64,000 nt of DNA from Trifolium pratense (GCF_020283565.1 NC_060064.1:9538266-9602265); one strand, 5' to 3'; positions 45,821-61,058 are shown, numbered from the stretch's first letter. Notes: generated by a model from the sequence alone, not told the origin. Program-made: numbers and translations.

Positions 45821-47607
45821 TCAGGACTTAGTGGTTGTTTGTTTAGTACAATAATTATAAAATAAATAGTTGTTTCGGACGTTGTTGTAGGCTTGTTTTT
45901 GAAGAGGGTTTAGCTCCAAAAACTTCTGAGCATTCCACCAATACTTAGAGGAATAATTACATGGTTGAAGATTAGTGCTTTGTGCTTGGCAAGCATTGAT
46001 GCCAAATGATCTATAGTGAGCTTCAAAGGGTGCATCATTCCAGTTAATTGGAACTCCATTAGAGCCCCATGGATTAGTCCATATTGTTGCATAAACCTTC
46101 ATTGCTTGTGTTCGATAACTTCCTCCTTTATCTTTGCTATTCTTGAACACTCTTATAGGTGTGCCATCCACAAAAAATCTGAAACATTTCATATAACAAA
46201 CTAATATTTAGATTTGCAAACTAAGATCTTCAATTATTTTCATATAAAAAAAGTACATACAATTATTAAGGATCTTCAATTTGATTTCAAAAGGTCATCT
46301 CAACTATTTTTGGAAAATTCATTATATCTAATAGTCTGATTGGTAGGGTTTTAAAGGCTAAGTCCATATTTTAAAATATATTTGATATTTTAAAAATAAA
46401 TAAAATCAGAGAACAATATGATGAATAATTGTATAATATTTCAATTGCAGTTAATTAATTTTAAAAAATATTTTATAGTGCCAATAATTTAAAAGAGAAA
46501 AGTAAGCCCTCTCCACCTTTCTAAAATATTTCAATCCAAACATACGTACCTAATATTTTATACATATTTTTCAATCACAAAAATATGGTTTAATCTAACT
46601 TATTTAAAGGAGAATATTAAGTTAAAATGTCAAATTAATCACATGGGGTTTATAAATTCTATTTAAGCCTAATATCATCCTAATGTGAAATTTTGAGTTT
46701 TTTCAAATCCTTACAAAAAAGATAAAAAATAATAATTCTACAGGAACAAAAAATAATACAAGGCAAGAAAAAAAGAGAAGAATAATGAGAATATTGTTAC
46801 ATACACTATGTGTTTTTCATTCAAAAGAAGTGTGTAATCATGAAAATCTTGCCCATTAATATAAATGTTTGTGTGCAATATAGGAGGTTGATTAAGATTG
46901 CCACCTAAAAATTCAAAGTCAATTTCATCTCGAGTAGTCCCGGTATCAGAAATCAACTGCAACAAATAGAAATTGAGAAGCAATAATAAAATTATTTAAG
47001 TTTAAAGTGTAAACTAATACTATGAATTAAAATAAATTCATATATACACGTGCAAAAATAAAATCACAATAATATTGATATATAAGAAAAAGTACATAAA
47101 AGGTAGTGATCACGGCAGTTGAATCCTTTTTAGGCAACTTAATTCTCATGCTGAACCATCCGAAACCATAGCTTTGAACAGATTGAAAACCAGAACCTAA
47201 GATTAAAACAATTGTTAGAAATTTTTTGTTAAATAATGGTTATTGCTTAAAATCACTAGAAAAAGTTAAAATAACAACGTAAATTAGAGACAAAATAATT
47301 ATATTATTCATCAAATTTAGCGTCGCTAACACTCAAGCGAAGATATTTAGAAATTTTTTTCTTCGAGTATTTGTCACTATTCTAACTTTTTTAATAGATA
47401 AAATGTGTATGTATAATGAACTATGCATGTCATACCGGAGTTTTGATCCAACGTGAGTTGAACTTCCCATCTTTGATCGAGAATTCGCATATTTTGTTGT
47501 CCCCAAAGAGAAATATAATTTTGCTCGAATGGACAATCAACACTTTTGACGTGTGATAGAACAAGAATGAAAAACAACAAAAGAAAAGCTTGACGAGAAA
47601 AATTCAT
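45821..47607 (-). CDS. XTH: Xyloglucan endotransglucosylase/hydrolase-like, copy D
   Basis: Exons 47607-47436, 47196-47096, 46956-46805, 46178-45821 (172, 101, 152 and 358 bp) join to a 261-codon frame including the stop. This is one of the uninterrupted copies and can serve as the reference: signal peptide 1-23, mature start near [19 protein letters not shown] across the first splice, DEIDFEFLG 101-109, [14 protein letters not shown] across the third splice, WWNAQKF at 222-228, YNYC ending at C252. W175 (ATIW) and the first disulfide pair C205/C215 are kept. The FDPT-containing loop and the GNxSG glycosylation site of typical XTHs are absent. Confidence 0.88.
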
Positions 47608-47700
47608 AGTGTTTCTTTTTAAAAATAATATGTGAAATTGTTTAATTGAGTCTTATTACAAGACACGAATACGTGAAAAATTCATAGTGTTTCGTTTCTT

Positions 47701-47710
47701 TTTATATATA
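47701..47710 (-). promoter_or_regulatory. TATA box, XTH copy D
   Basis: Same box and spacing as copy C. Confidence 0.58.
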
Positions 47711-48673
47711 GAGAGGACACGATAAGACAGACACGACTGGACAAAAAATACGATAGAGACAAAAAATAATATAAGAAGTTGGATAGAGATATTACATTAT
47801 CCGATGATGTGTTTGATGCACACATGATAAGAAACATGTGTTATGTGTCATCAAATATTTGATTGAGAAAAAATATGATAAAAGATTTTACCGTGTCACT
47901 ATATCAAAAAAAATAAAAAAATTACCATGCCTCTTATCTTACCCACCAAATAAGTCCTAATGTTTGATAAGTCAGCATATATAATATATTTTTATTATCA
48001 AGTAGTCTGGTCAACATATATAATATAATATTATAATAACTTAATATTAAAGTTTATCATGTGCCGCCTCTTTTAGTTAAAATTTCATCCTTGATAAAGG
48101 CTCGATTAAAACAAACAAAATATATGATTAGAAAATAATTTATACAATTAAGCACATAAACTATAATTTTAAATATAAAAATTCTAAATTAATAATTAAT
48201 AAATTATACACATATCGGTAATCTCATTATTATAGTACATTATTAGAACTATATGCCCTTGCATCAAAAAAAGAACTATATGCCCTTATAAAATTGCTAA
48301 AAAATTTTGAAACTAATTAATAAAATTAAAATATATATTAGAACTATACCAACTAATAATCCCTTACCAAAAAAATACGAACTAATAATCCAGCTCAATA
48401 TTATTATCCCAATTCCTAATAGGCTATAAAATATTATGGATATGTTTGGATTTACTAATTTTTAAGTTTATGAAAAATATTTTATGCAAATAAATAAGTT
48501 TTTATGTTAATTCGTAAATTCTCGCTGACGAAAATTGTATTTTTATAAATTGTACTTTCATAAACTATTTTGATAAACTTATGAATAATACATAAAAATT
48601 TATTTATGTGGATAAATATGTTTTCCAAATGCTCTACAATGATAAACTCCATAATCAAAGGTTATAATTGCTA

Positions 48674-48901
48674 CTACCTTCGTCCCAAAATAATGGTCTT
48701 TTATGCATACAAATGCATAATTTGAATCATTAATATCTTTAGTTTTCTTTTATGAAAAATTATAAAAATTTAATATTGTGAAAATATTCATTGAGACAAA
48801 TCAAACAATATTATATTTGCTAATATTTGTCTTTATACATTAGTAAAAAAATACGGTAAAAATAAATATCAACAGGGACAATTCTTTTGGGACGGAGGGA
48901 G
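48674..48901. mobile_element. Stowaway-type MITE, unit D
   Basis: Copy in unit D at the period of 6674 bp from unit C. Confidence 0.85.
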
Positions 48902-49706
48902 TATTTGCTATAACAAGTGACAACAACGGGTACCACCAATCCTCTTCATCTACCAATCCATCCCCTGTTGAAACTTGCAACAACAAAAGAGTATTCATTT
49001 TCGATGTTAGACCATCTCTAATGGTGTAGTACTTATGATACTTATTAGTATTACCATTGGAGTACCACTCATTTGAGTACCTATTAGGTATCGCTTCTAG
49101 AATAAGAACTCTCTCTCTCTCTCTCTGTCTCTTCTTGAACCCACTTTATTTTTCATTAAAATATTCTTTTCATGGGACCCATTTTATTTTATATATTCAA
49201 TTTGAATTAATGGATAATTACACAAAAATATATTTTTTGGTACATCACAAAAACACAATTTTTGAATAGGCGTACTCATCTTCATCTTCAAAATTAATTG
49301 TTTTTTTGGTACATCACAAAATTTTTTTTTTTTTTAAATTATGTAATGTTATTTTAAATTATATTTTAATTATGTAATTTTTAAAACTTGGCAATATTAT
49401 TTTAAAATAAATTTTGAATTTTAATTATTTTTTCGAATTATAAAAATAAAATAGTACATACTAATTTTGTAATTTTATCATTCAATCAATTTATATTATA
49501 AAATAGATAATTAAATAATAAGTTATTGTAATGATGCGGAGTTATTGATGGGACCTATTTTAGAACTTTTTAAGAAGTGTTAGGTTGGAGGGGTTGAGTA
49601 CATATTAGGTACTATTATTAAAAAATAATAAATTAGTGACGTGTCCATGTGAGACTAATTTAAGAACTCAAATTTGGAGTTCTCCATTAGATTTCAACTG
49701 TGAGAT

Positions 49707-50329
49707 TAGGGATGGCAATTGGACTCATACCCAATGGGTATCCGCAAAAAATACCCACAATGGGTAGGGTAAAAACCCGCATTTTGGGTACGGGGACGAG
49801 TATGGGTAATTACTCGCAAAAATGAACGGGTATGAGTGCAGATACAGATACCTTAGTACCCACCCCGCCCCATACCCATATAGTATATATTTATTTATTT
49901 TATTTATATTATCATATAATAATATATGTATATCAATTTTTAAAAAATACAACACTATTAAACTATTACACATTTTTAATAAAAATATATATTTATAATA
50001 TAGTGCAAACACGATATGAGTATGTCAATAAGGATATGAACTTTATCACGAGATTAATAATAATTTTGTTTATGATTTTAATGAGTCAACACTAAAATCT
50101 CTGAATTTTTATTAATTTTATTAAAATGATATGATATTTTATAATTGATCAATTTATTTTTAGCAAAAATGCGGGTAACGGGTACGAGTATGGGTACTTG
50201 AATACCCAGAGGGTATGGACATGGGTACAAAGATTGTTACCTACGCGGATATGAGGATGCGTACGTGTATTTTTTCAAACTGCGGGTATGAGAATGGATA
50301 CTATAGTACCCTACCCATTGTCATCCCTA
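49707..50329. mobile_element. hAT-type MITE, unit D
   Basis: Orthologous copy with intact ends and duplication. Confidence 0.9.
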
Positions 50330-50469
50330 TGTGAGATGTTTAAAGCTTCATTAACTGCTAATGCTTCCATATGAGATTTGAAGTGAGCCAACAATTAATT
50401 TTAATGGTGCCTAAATTTATTTCATCTAAATTAATTCTAGAAGTCACGAAAGTGTGCATTCAACTTTAA

Positions 50470-50499
50470 CTAGTATCCGGACCCGTGCCAAGCACGGGT
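50470..50499 (-). mobile_element. Helitron-like 3' terminus (end of unit D)
   Basis: Same hairpin and CTAG end. Confidence 0.5.
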
Positions 50500-52494
50500 A
50501 AAATGAAACTACAAAAATAACATTTTAATATTAAAATTTTCAAAATTCTCAAATAAAAAGAATATAAATATAGGATATCGTATTAATATATGAATATAAA
50601 TATAAATCCGGGGTAAATCTCAATGTAAAAATATAGACTCGTGTGTAAAATTTTTTTTAAAAAAAAAAACCCAAACAAACAAAAAAAAAGTTAAATTCGA
50701 TAGTAAAATAAATATTAAACAAAAATCCAAAAAAAATTATCATAATATATCTTATATTAGTTAATTTTCACATCAATATCCTCCGAATAAAATAAATATA
50801 GAACCTAGTATATATTATAAATAAAAAATATGTCTTTGTATTAATATATGAACAAACATACGGTTCCTATAATAATATATTTTTTTGGTATTCGTTTATC
50901 AAAAATATATACTTTTTGGTATTTACCATCTTGTTCTTAGGGGAAAAATTCTCTGATAATTAATAGTTCGACCGCCATGTGCATATATATCCCCAAATAA
51001 TACATGTGCAAATTTCTCACATAAATAAAAAAATAGATCATATATAAATAACAAAATAAAAAGAACACGGGCCACATAAAAATACAAAAAAAATAGGTCT
51101 ATGTATTAATATATGAGTAAAAGTATAAAATCCTGTATAAATGTCTTAAAATAAAAGTATATAACCACGATAAAAAATATAAAAAATAAAATAGATAAAA
51201 AAAATAGGAAAATTAATTAAAAAAAATAGGAGAATGTCTTAAAATCCCGTATAAATGTCTTAAAATAATTGTACTATTTTCCTCCTTTTTTTTTTGAACA
51301 ATTCTCTTACTCCTCTTTATTATTAGTCTTCTCTTTTTCTTTTTTTTTGGTACAAATTATTGGTCTTCTCTAAATAAATAAAAAATTAATACAGAAAATA
51401 ATCTTAACGTAATCAAATAAATTTAATCCACTCTAAGAAAAGAATATCATTGATCCCGTCAAGTTCTATCGCAACCAACTTGGTCTTAATGCATTCCTTT
51501 CATAGTCTTTCTATACATCTGCAAATAAAATATAATAAATGATTAAATCCAATATAAAACATTGCTTTGGATATTTTTAAGGTACAATAAATATAATAAA
51601 ATTAATGTATGCAATAAAAAGAATATTGCTTAACGATGTGAATTTTTTGTACAACTATTAATAGAAGGTTGCATCGCCTATTTCGTTATAGAATGTTTTT
51701 AATAACGTCCAATTTTGCATATTATTAGTATTAATGGTACAACTATATGTCATCAATTGTCTATGTAGAATTTGAATTTTTGGTTTCTCATGTGAATTAT
51801 GTGAATTAATTGTTAAAGCCATATGAGAAGAGAAACCTTTTGGACATGCCATGTGTAGAAAATTCTTTGAAAAAAAGGACTCAAATCACGGGTAAAAACG
51901 TGTTTGTAAATTCTTTTTCCCATGAAACTTATTAAAACACAAAAATTCATATTTTAAATTATTCTATTTTACTTTTCTTAATAAGTATGAATTTTTTTAT
52001 TTATTTATAATATAAAACGAAGGAAAATTTCAATACTACTATGATTTCTTTTTCTCAAATTTAACTTCCTGTTTATCCACTACTTTTTTGTTTTTACTAA
52101 TTATATATAGTACCTTCTTACTAAATCTCTTTTTTAAATACTTTTTCTTTCGACATTGTAGTATTTTCTTACCAAATATTTTTTTTAATCAATCCTTACC
52201 AAATGTTTTGATATGAGTGTGTCATCTGTAATCAATAGCAGTATTATTACTGAAAAGAGAAAATATAAAACAAATTACTTGTTTGAACTAAGGATTAAAA
52301 AACAAATCATAAAATACTGTAATCAATATAAAATATATTCTTAAATTATATCTCTAAATAAAAAACAAATCATAAACTATTCTAAACAGAAACAAATTTT
52401 GTTTTTGACAATAAACAGAAGAAAAAAAAATTAAATCCTAATGAAATCCTATTGAGTTAGTCTATAGGTAAACCTTGACACTCAAACTTGATAC

Positions 52495-54281
52495 TCAGGA
52501 CTTAGTGGTTGTTTGTTTAGTACAATAATTATAAAATAAATAGTTGTTTCGGACGTTGTTGTAGGCTTGTTTTTGAAGAGGGTTTAGCTCCAAAAACTTC
52601 TGAGCATTCCACCAATACTTAGAGGAATAATTACATGGTTGAAGATTAGTGCTTTGTGCTTGGCAAGCATTGATGCCAAATGATCTATAGTGAGCTTCAA
52701 AGGGTGCATCATTCCAGTTAATTGGAACTCCATTAGAGCCCCATGGATTAGTCCATATTGTTGCATAAACCTTCATTGCTTGTGTTCGATAACTTCCTCC
52801 TTTATCTTTGCTATTCTTGAACACTCTTATAGGTGTGCCATCCACAAAAAATCTGAAACATTTCATATAACAAACTAATATTTAGATTTGCAAACTAAGA
52901 TCTTCAATTATTTTCATATAAAAAAAGTACATACAATTATTAAGGATCTTCAATTTGATTTCAAAAGGTCATCTCAACTATTTTTGGAAAATTCATTATA
53001 TCTAATAGTCTGATTGGTAGGGTTTTAAAGGCTAAGTCCATATTTTAAAATATATTTGATATTTTAAAAATAAATAAAATCAGAGAACAATATGATGAAT
53101 AATTGTATAATATTTCAATTGCAGTTAATTAATTTTAAAAAATATTTTATAGTGCCAATAATTTAAAAGAGAAAAGTAAGCCCTCTCCACCTTTCTAAAA
53201 TATTTCAATCCAAACATACGTACCTAATATTTTATACATATTTTTCAATCACAAAAATATGGTTTAATCTAACTTATTTAAAGGAGAATATTAAGTTAAA
53301 ATGTCAAATTAATCACATGGGGTTTATAAATTCTATTTAAGCCTAATATCATCCTAATGTGAAATTTTGAGTTTTTTCAAATCCTTACAAAAAAGATAAA
53401 AAATAATAATTCTACAGGAACAAAAAATAATACAAGGCAAGAAAAAAAGAGAAGAATAATGAGAATATTGTTACATACACTATGTGTTTTTCATTCAAAA
53501 GAAGTGTGTAATCATGAAAATCTTGCCCATTAATATAAATGTTTGTGTGCAATATAGGAGGTTGATTAAGATTGCCACCTAAAAATTCAAAGTCAATTTC
53601 ATCTCGAGTAGTCCCGGTATCAGAAATCAACTGCAACAAATAGAAATTGAGAAGCAATAATAAAATTATTTAAGTTTAAAGTGTAAACTAATACTATGAA
53701 TTAAAATAAATTCATATATACACGTGCAAAAATAAAATCACAATAATATTGATATATAAGAAAAAGTACATAAAAGGTAGTGATCACGGCAGTTGAATCC
53801 TTTTTAGGCAACTTAATTCTCATGCTGAACCATCCGAAACCATAGCTTTGAACAGATTGAAAACCAGAACCTAAGATTAAAACAATTGTTAGAAATTTTT
53901 TGTTAAATAATGGTTATTGCTTAAAATCACTAGAAAAAGTTAAAATAACAACGTAAATTAGAGACAAAATAATTATATTATTCATCAAATTTAGCGTCGC
54001 TAACACTCAAGCGAAGATATTTAGAAATTTTTTTCTTCGAGTATTTGTCACTATTCTAACTTTTTTAATAGATAAAATGTGTATGTATAATGAACTATGC
54101 ATGTCATACCGGAGTTTTGATCCAACGTGAGTTGAACTTCCCATCTTTGATCGAGAATTCGCATATTTTGTTGTCCCCAAAGAGAAATATAATTTTGCTC
54201 GAATGGACAATCAACACTTTTGACGTGTGATAGAACAAGAATGAAAAACAACAAAAGAAAAGCTTGACGAGAAAAATTCAT
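52495..54281 (-). CDS. XTH: Xyloglucan endotransglucosylase/hydrolase-like, copy E
   Basis: Exons 54281-54110, 53870-53770, 53630-53479, 52852-52495. The deduced exon proteins I compared are identical to those of copy D, so short reads cannot tell them apart and expression assigned to one may come from any. Promoter and introns are also near-identical, which points to very recent duplication or ongoing gene conversion. The same caveats about the missing loop apply. Confidence 0.88.
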
Positions 54282-54374
54282 AGTGTTTCTTTTTAAAAAT
54301 AATATGTGAAATTGTTTAATTGAGTCTTATTACAAGACACGAATACGTGAAAAATTCATAGTGTTTCGTTTCTT

Positions 54375-54384
54375 TTTATATATA
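54375..54384 (-). promoter_or_regulatory. TATA box, XTH copy E
   Basis: Same box and spacing as copy C. Confidence 0.58.
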
Positions 54385-55347
54385 GAGAGGACACGATAAG
54401 ACAGACACGACTGGACAAAAAATACGATAGAGACAAAAAATAATATAAGAAGTTGGATAGAGATATTACATTATCCGATGATGTGTTTGATGCACACATG
54501 ATAAGAAACATGTGTTATGTGTCATCAAATATTTGATTGAGAAAAAATATGATAAAAGATTTTACCGTGTCACTATATCAAAAAAAATAAAAAAATTACC
54601 ATGCCTCTTATCTTACCCACCAAATAAGTCCTAATGTTTGATAAGTCAGCATATATAATATATTTTTATTATCAAGTAGTCTGGTCAACATATATAATAT
54701 AATATTATAATAACTTAATATTAAAGTTTATCATGTGCCGCCTCTTTTAGTTAAAATTTCATCCTTGATAAAGGCTCGATTAAAACAAACAAAATATATG
54801 ATTAGAAAATAATTTATACAATTAAGCACATAAACTATAATTTTAAATATAAAAATTTTAAATTAATAATTAATAAATTATACACATATCGGTAATCTCA
54901 TTATTATAGTACATTATTAGAACTATATGCCCTTGCATCAAAAAAAGAACTATATGCCCTTATAAAATTGCTAAAAAAATTTGAAACTAATTAATAAAAT
55001 TAAAATATATATTAGAACTATACCAACTAATAATCCCTTACCAAAAAAATACGAACTAATAATCCAGCTCAATATTATTATCCCAATTCCTAATAGGCTA
55101 TAAAATATTATGGATATGTTTGGATTTACTAATTTTTAAGTTTATGAAAAATATTTTATGCAAATAAATAAGTTTTTATGTTAATTCGTAAATTCTCGCT
55201 GACGAAAATTGTATTTTTATAAATTGTACTTTCATAAACTATTTTGATAAACTTATGAATAATACATAAAAATTTATTTATGTGGATAAATATGTTTTCC
55301 AAATGCTCTACAATGATAAACTCCATAATCAAAGGTTATAATTGCTA

Positions 55348-55575
55348 CTACCTTCGTCCCAAAATAATGGTCTTTTATGCATACAAATGCATAATTTGAA
55401 TCATTAATATCTTTAGTTTTCTTTTATGAAAAATTATAAAAATTTAATATTGTGAAAATATTCATTGAGACAAATCAAACAATATTATATTTGCTAATAT
55501 TTGTCTTTATACATTAGTAAAAAAATACGGTAAAAATAAATATCAACAGGGACAATTCTTTTGGGACGGAGGGAG
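55348..55575. mobile_element. Stowaway-type MITE, unit E
   Basis: Copy in unit E at the period of 6674 bp from unit D. Confidence 0.85.
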
Positions 55576-56380
55576 TATTTGCTATAACAAGTGACAACAA
55601 CGGGTACCACCAATCCTCTTCATCTACCAATCCATCCCCTGTTGAAACTTGCAACAACAAAAGAGTATTCATTTTCGATGTTAGACCATCTCTAATGGTG
55701 TAGTACTTATGATACTTATTAGTATTACCATTGGAGTACCACTCATTTGAGTACCTATTAGGTATCGCTTCTAGAATAAGAACTCTCTCTCTCTCTCTCT
55801 GTCTCTTCTTGAACCCACTTTATTTTTCATTAAAATATTCTTTTCATGGGACCCATTTTATTTTATATATTCAATTTGAATTAATGGATAATTACACAAA
55901 AATATATTTTTTGGTACATCACAAAAACACAATTTTTGAATAGGCGTACTCATCTTCATCTTCAAAATTAATTGTTTTTTTGGTACATCACAAAATTTTT
56001 TTTTTTTTTAAATTATGTAATGTTATTTTAAATTATATTTTAATTATGTAATTTTTAAAACTTGGCAATATTATTTTAAAATAAATTTTGAATTTTAATT
56101 ATTTTTTCGAATTATAAAAATAAAATAGTACATACTAATTTTGTAATTTTATCATTCAATCAATTTATATTATAAAATAGATAATTAAATAATAAGTTAT
56201 TGTAATGATGCGGAGTTATTGATGGGACCTATTTTAGAACTTTTTAAGAAGTGTTAGGTTGGAGGGGTTGAGTACATATTAGGTACTATTATTAAAAAAT
56301 AATAAATTAGTGACGTGTCCATGTGAGACTAATTTAAGAACTCAAATTTGGAGTTCTCCATTAGATTTCAACTGTGAGAT

Positions 56381-57003
56381 TAGGGATGGCAATTGGACTC
56401 ATACCCAATGGGTATCCGCAAAAAATACCCACAATGGGTAGGGTAAAAACCCGCATTTTGGGTACGGGGACGAGTATGGGTAATTACTCGCAAAAATGAA
56501 CGGGTATGAGTGCAGATACAGATACCTTAGTACCCACCCCGCCCCATACCCATATAGTATATATTTATTTATTTTATTTATATTATCATATAATAATATA
56601 TGTATATCAATTTTTAAAAAATACAACACTATTAAACTATTACACATTTTTAATAAAAATATATATTTATAATATAGTGCAAACACGATATGAGTATGTC
56701 AATAAGGATATGAACTTTATCACGAGATTAATAATAATTTTGTTTATGATTTTAATGAGTCAACACTAAAATCTCTGAATTTTTATTAATTTTATTAAAA
56801 TGATATGATATTTTATAATTGATCAATTTATTTTTAGCAAAAATGCGGGTAACGGGTACGAGTATGGGTACTTGAATACCCAGAGGGTATGGACATGGGT
56901 ACAAAGATTGTTACCTACGCGGATATGAGGATGCGTACGTGTATTTTTTCAAACTGCGGGTATGAGAATGGATACTATAGTACCCTACCCATTGTCATCC
57001 CTA
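56381..57003. mobile_element. hAT-type MITE, unit E
   Basis: Orthologous copy with intact ends and duplication. Confidence 0.9.
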
Positions 57004-57143
57004 TGTGAGATGTTTAAAGCTTCATTAACTGCTAATGCTTCCATATGAGATTTGAAGTGAGCCAACAATTAATTTTAATGGTGCCTAAATTTATTTCATC
57101 TAAATTAATTCTAGAAGTCACGAAAGTGTGCATTCAACTTTAA

Positions 57144-57173
57144 CTAGTATCCGGACCCGTGCCAAGCACGGGT
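57144..57173 (-). mobile_element. Helitron-like 3' terminus (end of unit E)
   Basis: Same hairpin and CTAG end. Confidence 0.5.
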
Positions 57174-59168
57174 AAAATGAAACTACAAAAATAACATTTT
57201 AATATTAAAATTTTCAAAATTCTCAAATAAAAAGAATATAAATATAGGATATCGTATTAATATATGAATATAAATATAAATCCGGGGTAAATCTCAATGT
57301 AAAAATATAGACTCGTGTGTAAAATTTTTTTTAAAAAAAAAAACCCAAACAAACAAAAAAAAAGTTAAATTCGATAGTAAAATAAATATTAAACAAAAAT
57401 CCAAAAAAAATTATCATAATATATCTTATATTAGTTAATTTTCACATCAATATCCTCCGAATAAAATAAATATAGAACCTAGTATATATTATAAATAAAA
57501 AATATGTCTTTGTATTAATATATGAACAAACATACGGTTCCTATAATAATATATTTTTTTGGTATTCGTTTATCAAAAATATATACTTTTTGGTATTTAC
57601 CATCTTGTTCTTAGGGGAAAAATTCTCTGATAATTAATAGTTCGACCGCCATGTGCATATATATCCCCAAATAATACATGTGCAAATTTCTCACATAAAT
57701 AAAAAAATAGATCATATATAAATAACAAAATAAAAAGAACACGGGCCACATAAAAATACAAAAAAAATAGGTCTATGTATTAATATATGAGTAAAAGTAT
57801 AAAATCCTGTATAAATGTCTTAAAATAAAAGTATATAACCACGATAAAAAATATAAAAAATAAAATAGATAAAAAAAATAGGAAAATTAATTAAAAAAAA
57901 TAGGAGAATGTCTTAAAATCCCGTATAAATGTCTTAAAATAATTGTACTATTTTCCTCCTTTTTTTTTTGAACAATTCTCTTACTCCTCTTTATTATTAG
58001 TCTTCTCTTTTTCTTTTTTTTTGGTACAAATTATTGGTCTTCTCTAAATAAATAAAAAATTAATACAGAAAATAATCTTAACGTAATCAAATAAATTTAA
58101 TCCACTCTAAGAAAAGAATATCATTGATCCCGTCAAGTTCTATCGCAACCAACTTGGTCTTAATGCATTCCTTTCATAGTCTTTCTATACATCTGCAAAT
58201 AAAATATAATAAATGATTAAATCCAATATAAAACATTGCTTTGGATATTTTTAAGGTACAATAAATATAATAAAATTAATGTATGCAATAAAAAGAATAT
58301 TGCTTAACGATGTGAATTTTTTGTACAACTATTAATAGAAGGTTGCATCGCCTATTTCGTTATAGAATGTTTTTAATAACGTCCAATTTTGCATATTATT
58401 AGTATTAATGGTACAACTATATATCATCAATTGTCTATGTAGAATTTGAATTTTTGGTTTCTCATGTGAATTATGTGAATTAATTGTGAAAGCCATATGA
58501 GAAGAGAAACCTTTTGGACATGCCATGTGTAGAAAATTCTTTGAAAAAAAGGACTCAAATCACGGGTAAAAACGTGTTTGTAAATTCTTTTTCCCATGAA
58601 ACTTATTAAAACACAAAAATTCATATTTTAAATTATTCTATTTTACTTTTCTTAATAAGTATGAATTTTTTTATTTATTTATAATATAAAACGAAGGAAA
58701 ATTTCAATACTACTATGATTTCTTTTTCTCAAATTTAACTTCCTGTTTATCCACTACTTTTTTGTTTTTACTAATTATATATAGTACCTTCTTACTAAAT
58801 CTCTTTTTTAAATACTTTTTCTTTCGACATTGTAGTATTTTCTTACCAAATATTTTTTTTAATCAATCCTTACCAAATGTTTTGATATGAGTGTGTCATC
58901 TGTAATCAATAGCAGTATTATTACTGAAAAGAGAAAATATAAAACAAATTACTTGTTTGAACTAAGGATTAAAAAACAAATCATAAAATACTGTAATCAA
59001 TATAAAATATATTCTTAAATTATATCTCTAAATAAAAAACAAATCATAAACTATTCTAAACAGAAACAAATTTTGTTTTTGACAATAAACAGAAGAAAAA
59101 AAAATTAAATCCTAATGAAATCCTATTGAGTTAGTCTATAGGTAAACCTTGACACTCAAACTTGATAC

Positions 59169-60955
59169 TCAGGACTTAGTGGTTGTTTGTTTAGTACAAT
59201 AATTATAAAATAAATAGTTGTTTCGGACGTTGTTGTAGGCTTGTTTTTGAAGAGGGTTTAGCTCCAAAAACTTCTGAGCATTCCACCAATACTTAGAGGA
59301 ATAATTACATGGTTGAAGATTAGTGCTTTGTGCTTGGCAAGCATTGATGCCAAATGATCTATAGTGAGCTTCAAAGGGTGCATCATTCCAGTTAATTGGA
59401 ACTCCATTAGAGCCCCATGGATTAGTCCATATTGTTGCATAAACCTTCATTGCTTGTGTTCGATAACTTCCTCCTTTATCTTTGCTATTCTTGAACACTC
59501 TTATAGGTGTGCCATCCACAAAAAATCTGAAACATTTCATATAACAAACTAATATTTAGATTTGCAAACTAAGATCTTCAATTATTTTCATATAAAAAAA
59601 GTACATACAATTATTAAGGATCTTCAATTTGATTTCAAAAGGTCATCTCAACTATTTTTGGAAAATTCATTATATCTAATAGTCTGATTGGTAGGGTTTT
59701 AAAGGCTAAGTCCATATTTTAAAATATATTTGATATTTTAAAAATAAATAAAATCAGAGAACAATATGATGAATAATTGTATAATATTTCAATTGCAGTT
59801 AATTAATTTTAAAAAATATTTTATAGTGCCAATAATTTAAAAGAGAAAAGTAAGCCCTCTCCACCTTTCTAAAATATTTCAATCCAAACATACGTACCTA
59901 ATATTTTATACATATTTTTCAATCACAAAAATATGGTTTAATCTAACTTATTTAAAGGAGAATATTAAGTTAAAATGTCAAATTAATCACATGGGGTTTA
60001 TAAATTCTATTTAAGCCTAATATCATCCTAATGTGAAATTTTGAGTTTTTTCAAATCCTTACAAAAAAGATAAAAAATAATAATTCTACAGGAACAAAAA
60101 ATAATACAAGGCAAGAAAAAAAGAGAAGAATAATGAGAATATTGTTACATACACTATGTGTTTTTCATTCAAAAGAAGTGTGTAATCATGAAAATCTTGC
60201 CCATTAATATAAATGTTTGTGTGCAATATAGGAGGTTGATTAAGATTGCCACCTAAAAATTCAAAGTCAATTTCATCTCGAGTAGTCCCGGTATCAGAAA
60301 TCAACTGCAACAAATAGAAATTGAGAAGCAATAATAAAATTATTTAAGTTTAAAGTGTAAACTAATACTATGAATTAAAATAAATTCATATATACACGTG
60401 CAAAAATAAAATCACAATAATATTGATATATAAGAAAAAGTACATAAAAGGTAGTGATCACGGCAGTTGAATCCTTTTTAGGCAACTTAATTCTCATGCT
60501 GAACCATCCGAAACCATAGCTTTGAACAGATTGAAAACCAGAACCTAAGATTAAAACAATTGTTAGAAATTTTTTGTTAAATAATGGTTATTGCTTAAAA
60601 TCACTAGAAAAAGTTAAAATAACAACGTAAATTAGAGACAAAATAATTATATTATTCATCAAATTTAGCGTCGCTAACACTCAAGCGAAGATATTTAGAA
60701 ATTTTTTTCTTCGAGTATTTGTCACTATTCTAACTTTTTTAATAGATAAAATGTGTATGTATAATGAACTATGCATGTCATACCGGAGTTTTGATCCAAC
60801 GTGAGTTGAACTTCCCATCTTTGATCGAGAATTCGCATATTTTGTTGTCCCCAAAGAGAAATATAATTTTGCTCGAATGGACAATCAACACTTTTGACGT
60901 GTGATAGAACAAGAATGAAAAACAACAAAAGAAAAGCTTGACGAGAAAAATTCAT
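59169..60955 (-). CDS. XTH: Xyloglucan endotransglucosylase/hydrolase-like, copy F
   Basis: Exons 60955-60784, 60544-60444, 60304-60153, 59526-59169, coding for the same 260-aa protein as D and E. It differs by context. Its own upstream sequence is only 295 bp long and then meets the 5' LTR of a SIRE-like copia reading the other way, so its distal promoter (with the Stowaway and hAT elements of the other units) has been displaced. The TATA box is still present. This copy could have altered expression, either driven or silenced by the adjacent LTR. Confidence 0.87.
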
Positions 60956-61048
60956 AGTGTTTCTTTTTAAAAATAATATGTGAAATTGTTTAATTGAGTC
61001 TTATTACAAGACACGAATACGTGAAAAATTCATAGTGTTTCGTTTCTT

Positions 61049-61058
61049 TTTATATATA
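61049..61058 (-). promoter_or_regulatory. TATA box, XTH copy F
   Basis: Same box and spacing. Only about 190 bp of native sequence remain upstream before the copia LTR. Confidence 0.58.

Larger units (their letters stand above)
44096..50769. repeat. Tandem unit D (6674 bp)
   Basis: Uninterrupted unit, with every exon exactly 6674 bp from the matching exon in C (gypsy removed) and in E. The AT-rich flanks 44096-45820 and 47608-48673 hold no gene that I can recognise. Confidence 0.93.
50770..57443. repeat. Tandem unit E (6674 bp)
   Basis: Nearly identical to D; differences seen by eye are a few bases and short A/T run changes. The flanks 50770-52494 and 54282-55347 are non-coding as far as I can see. 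Confidence 0.93.
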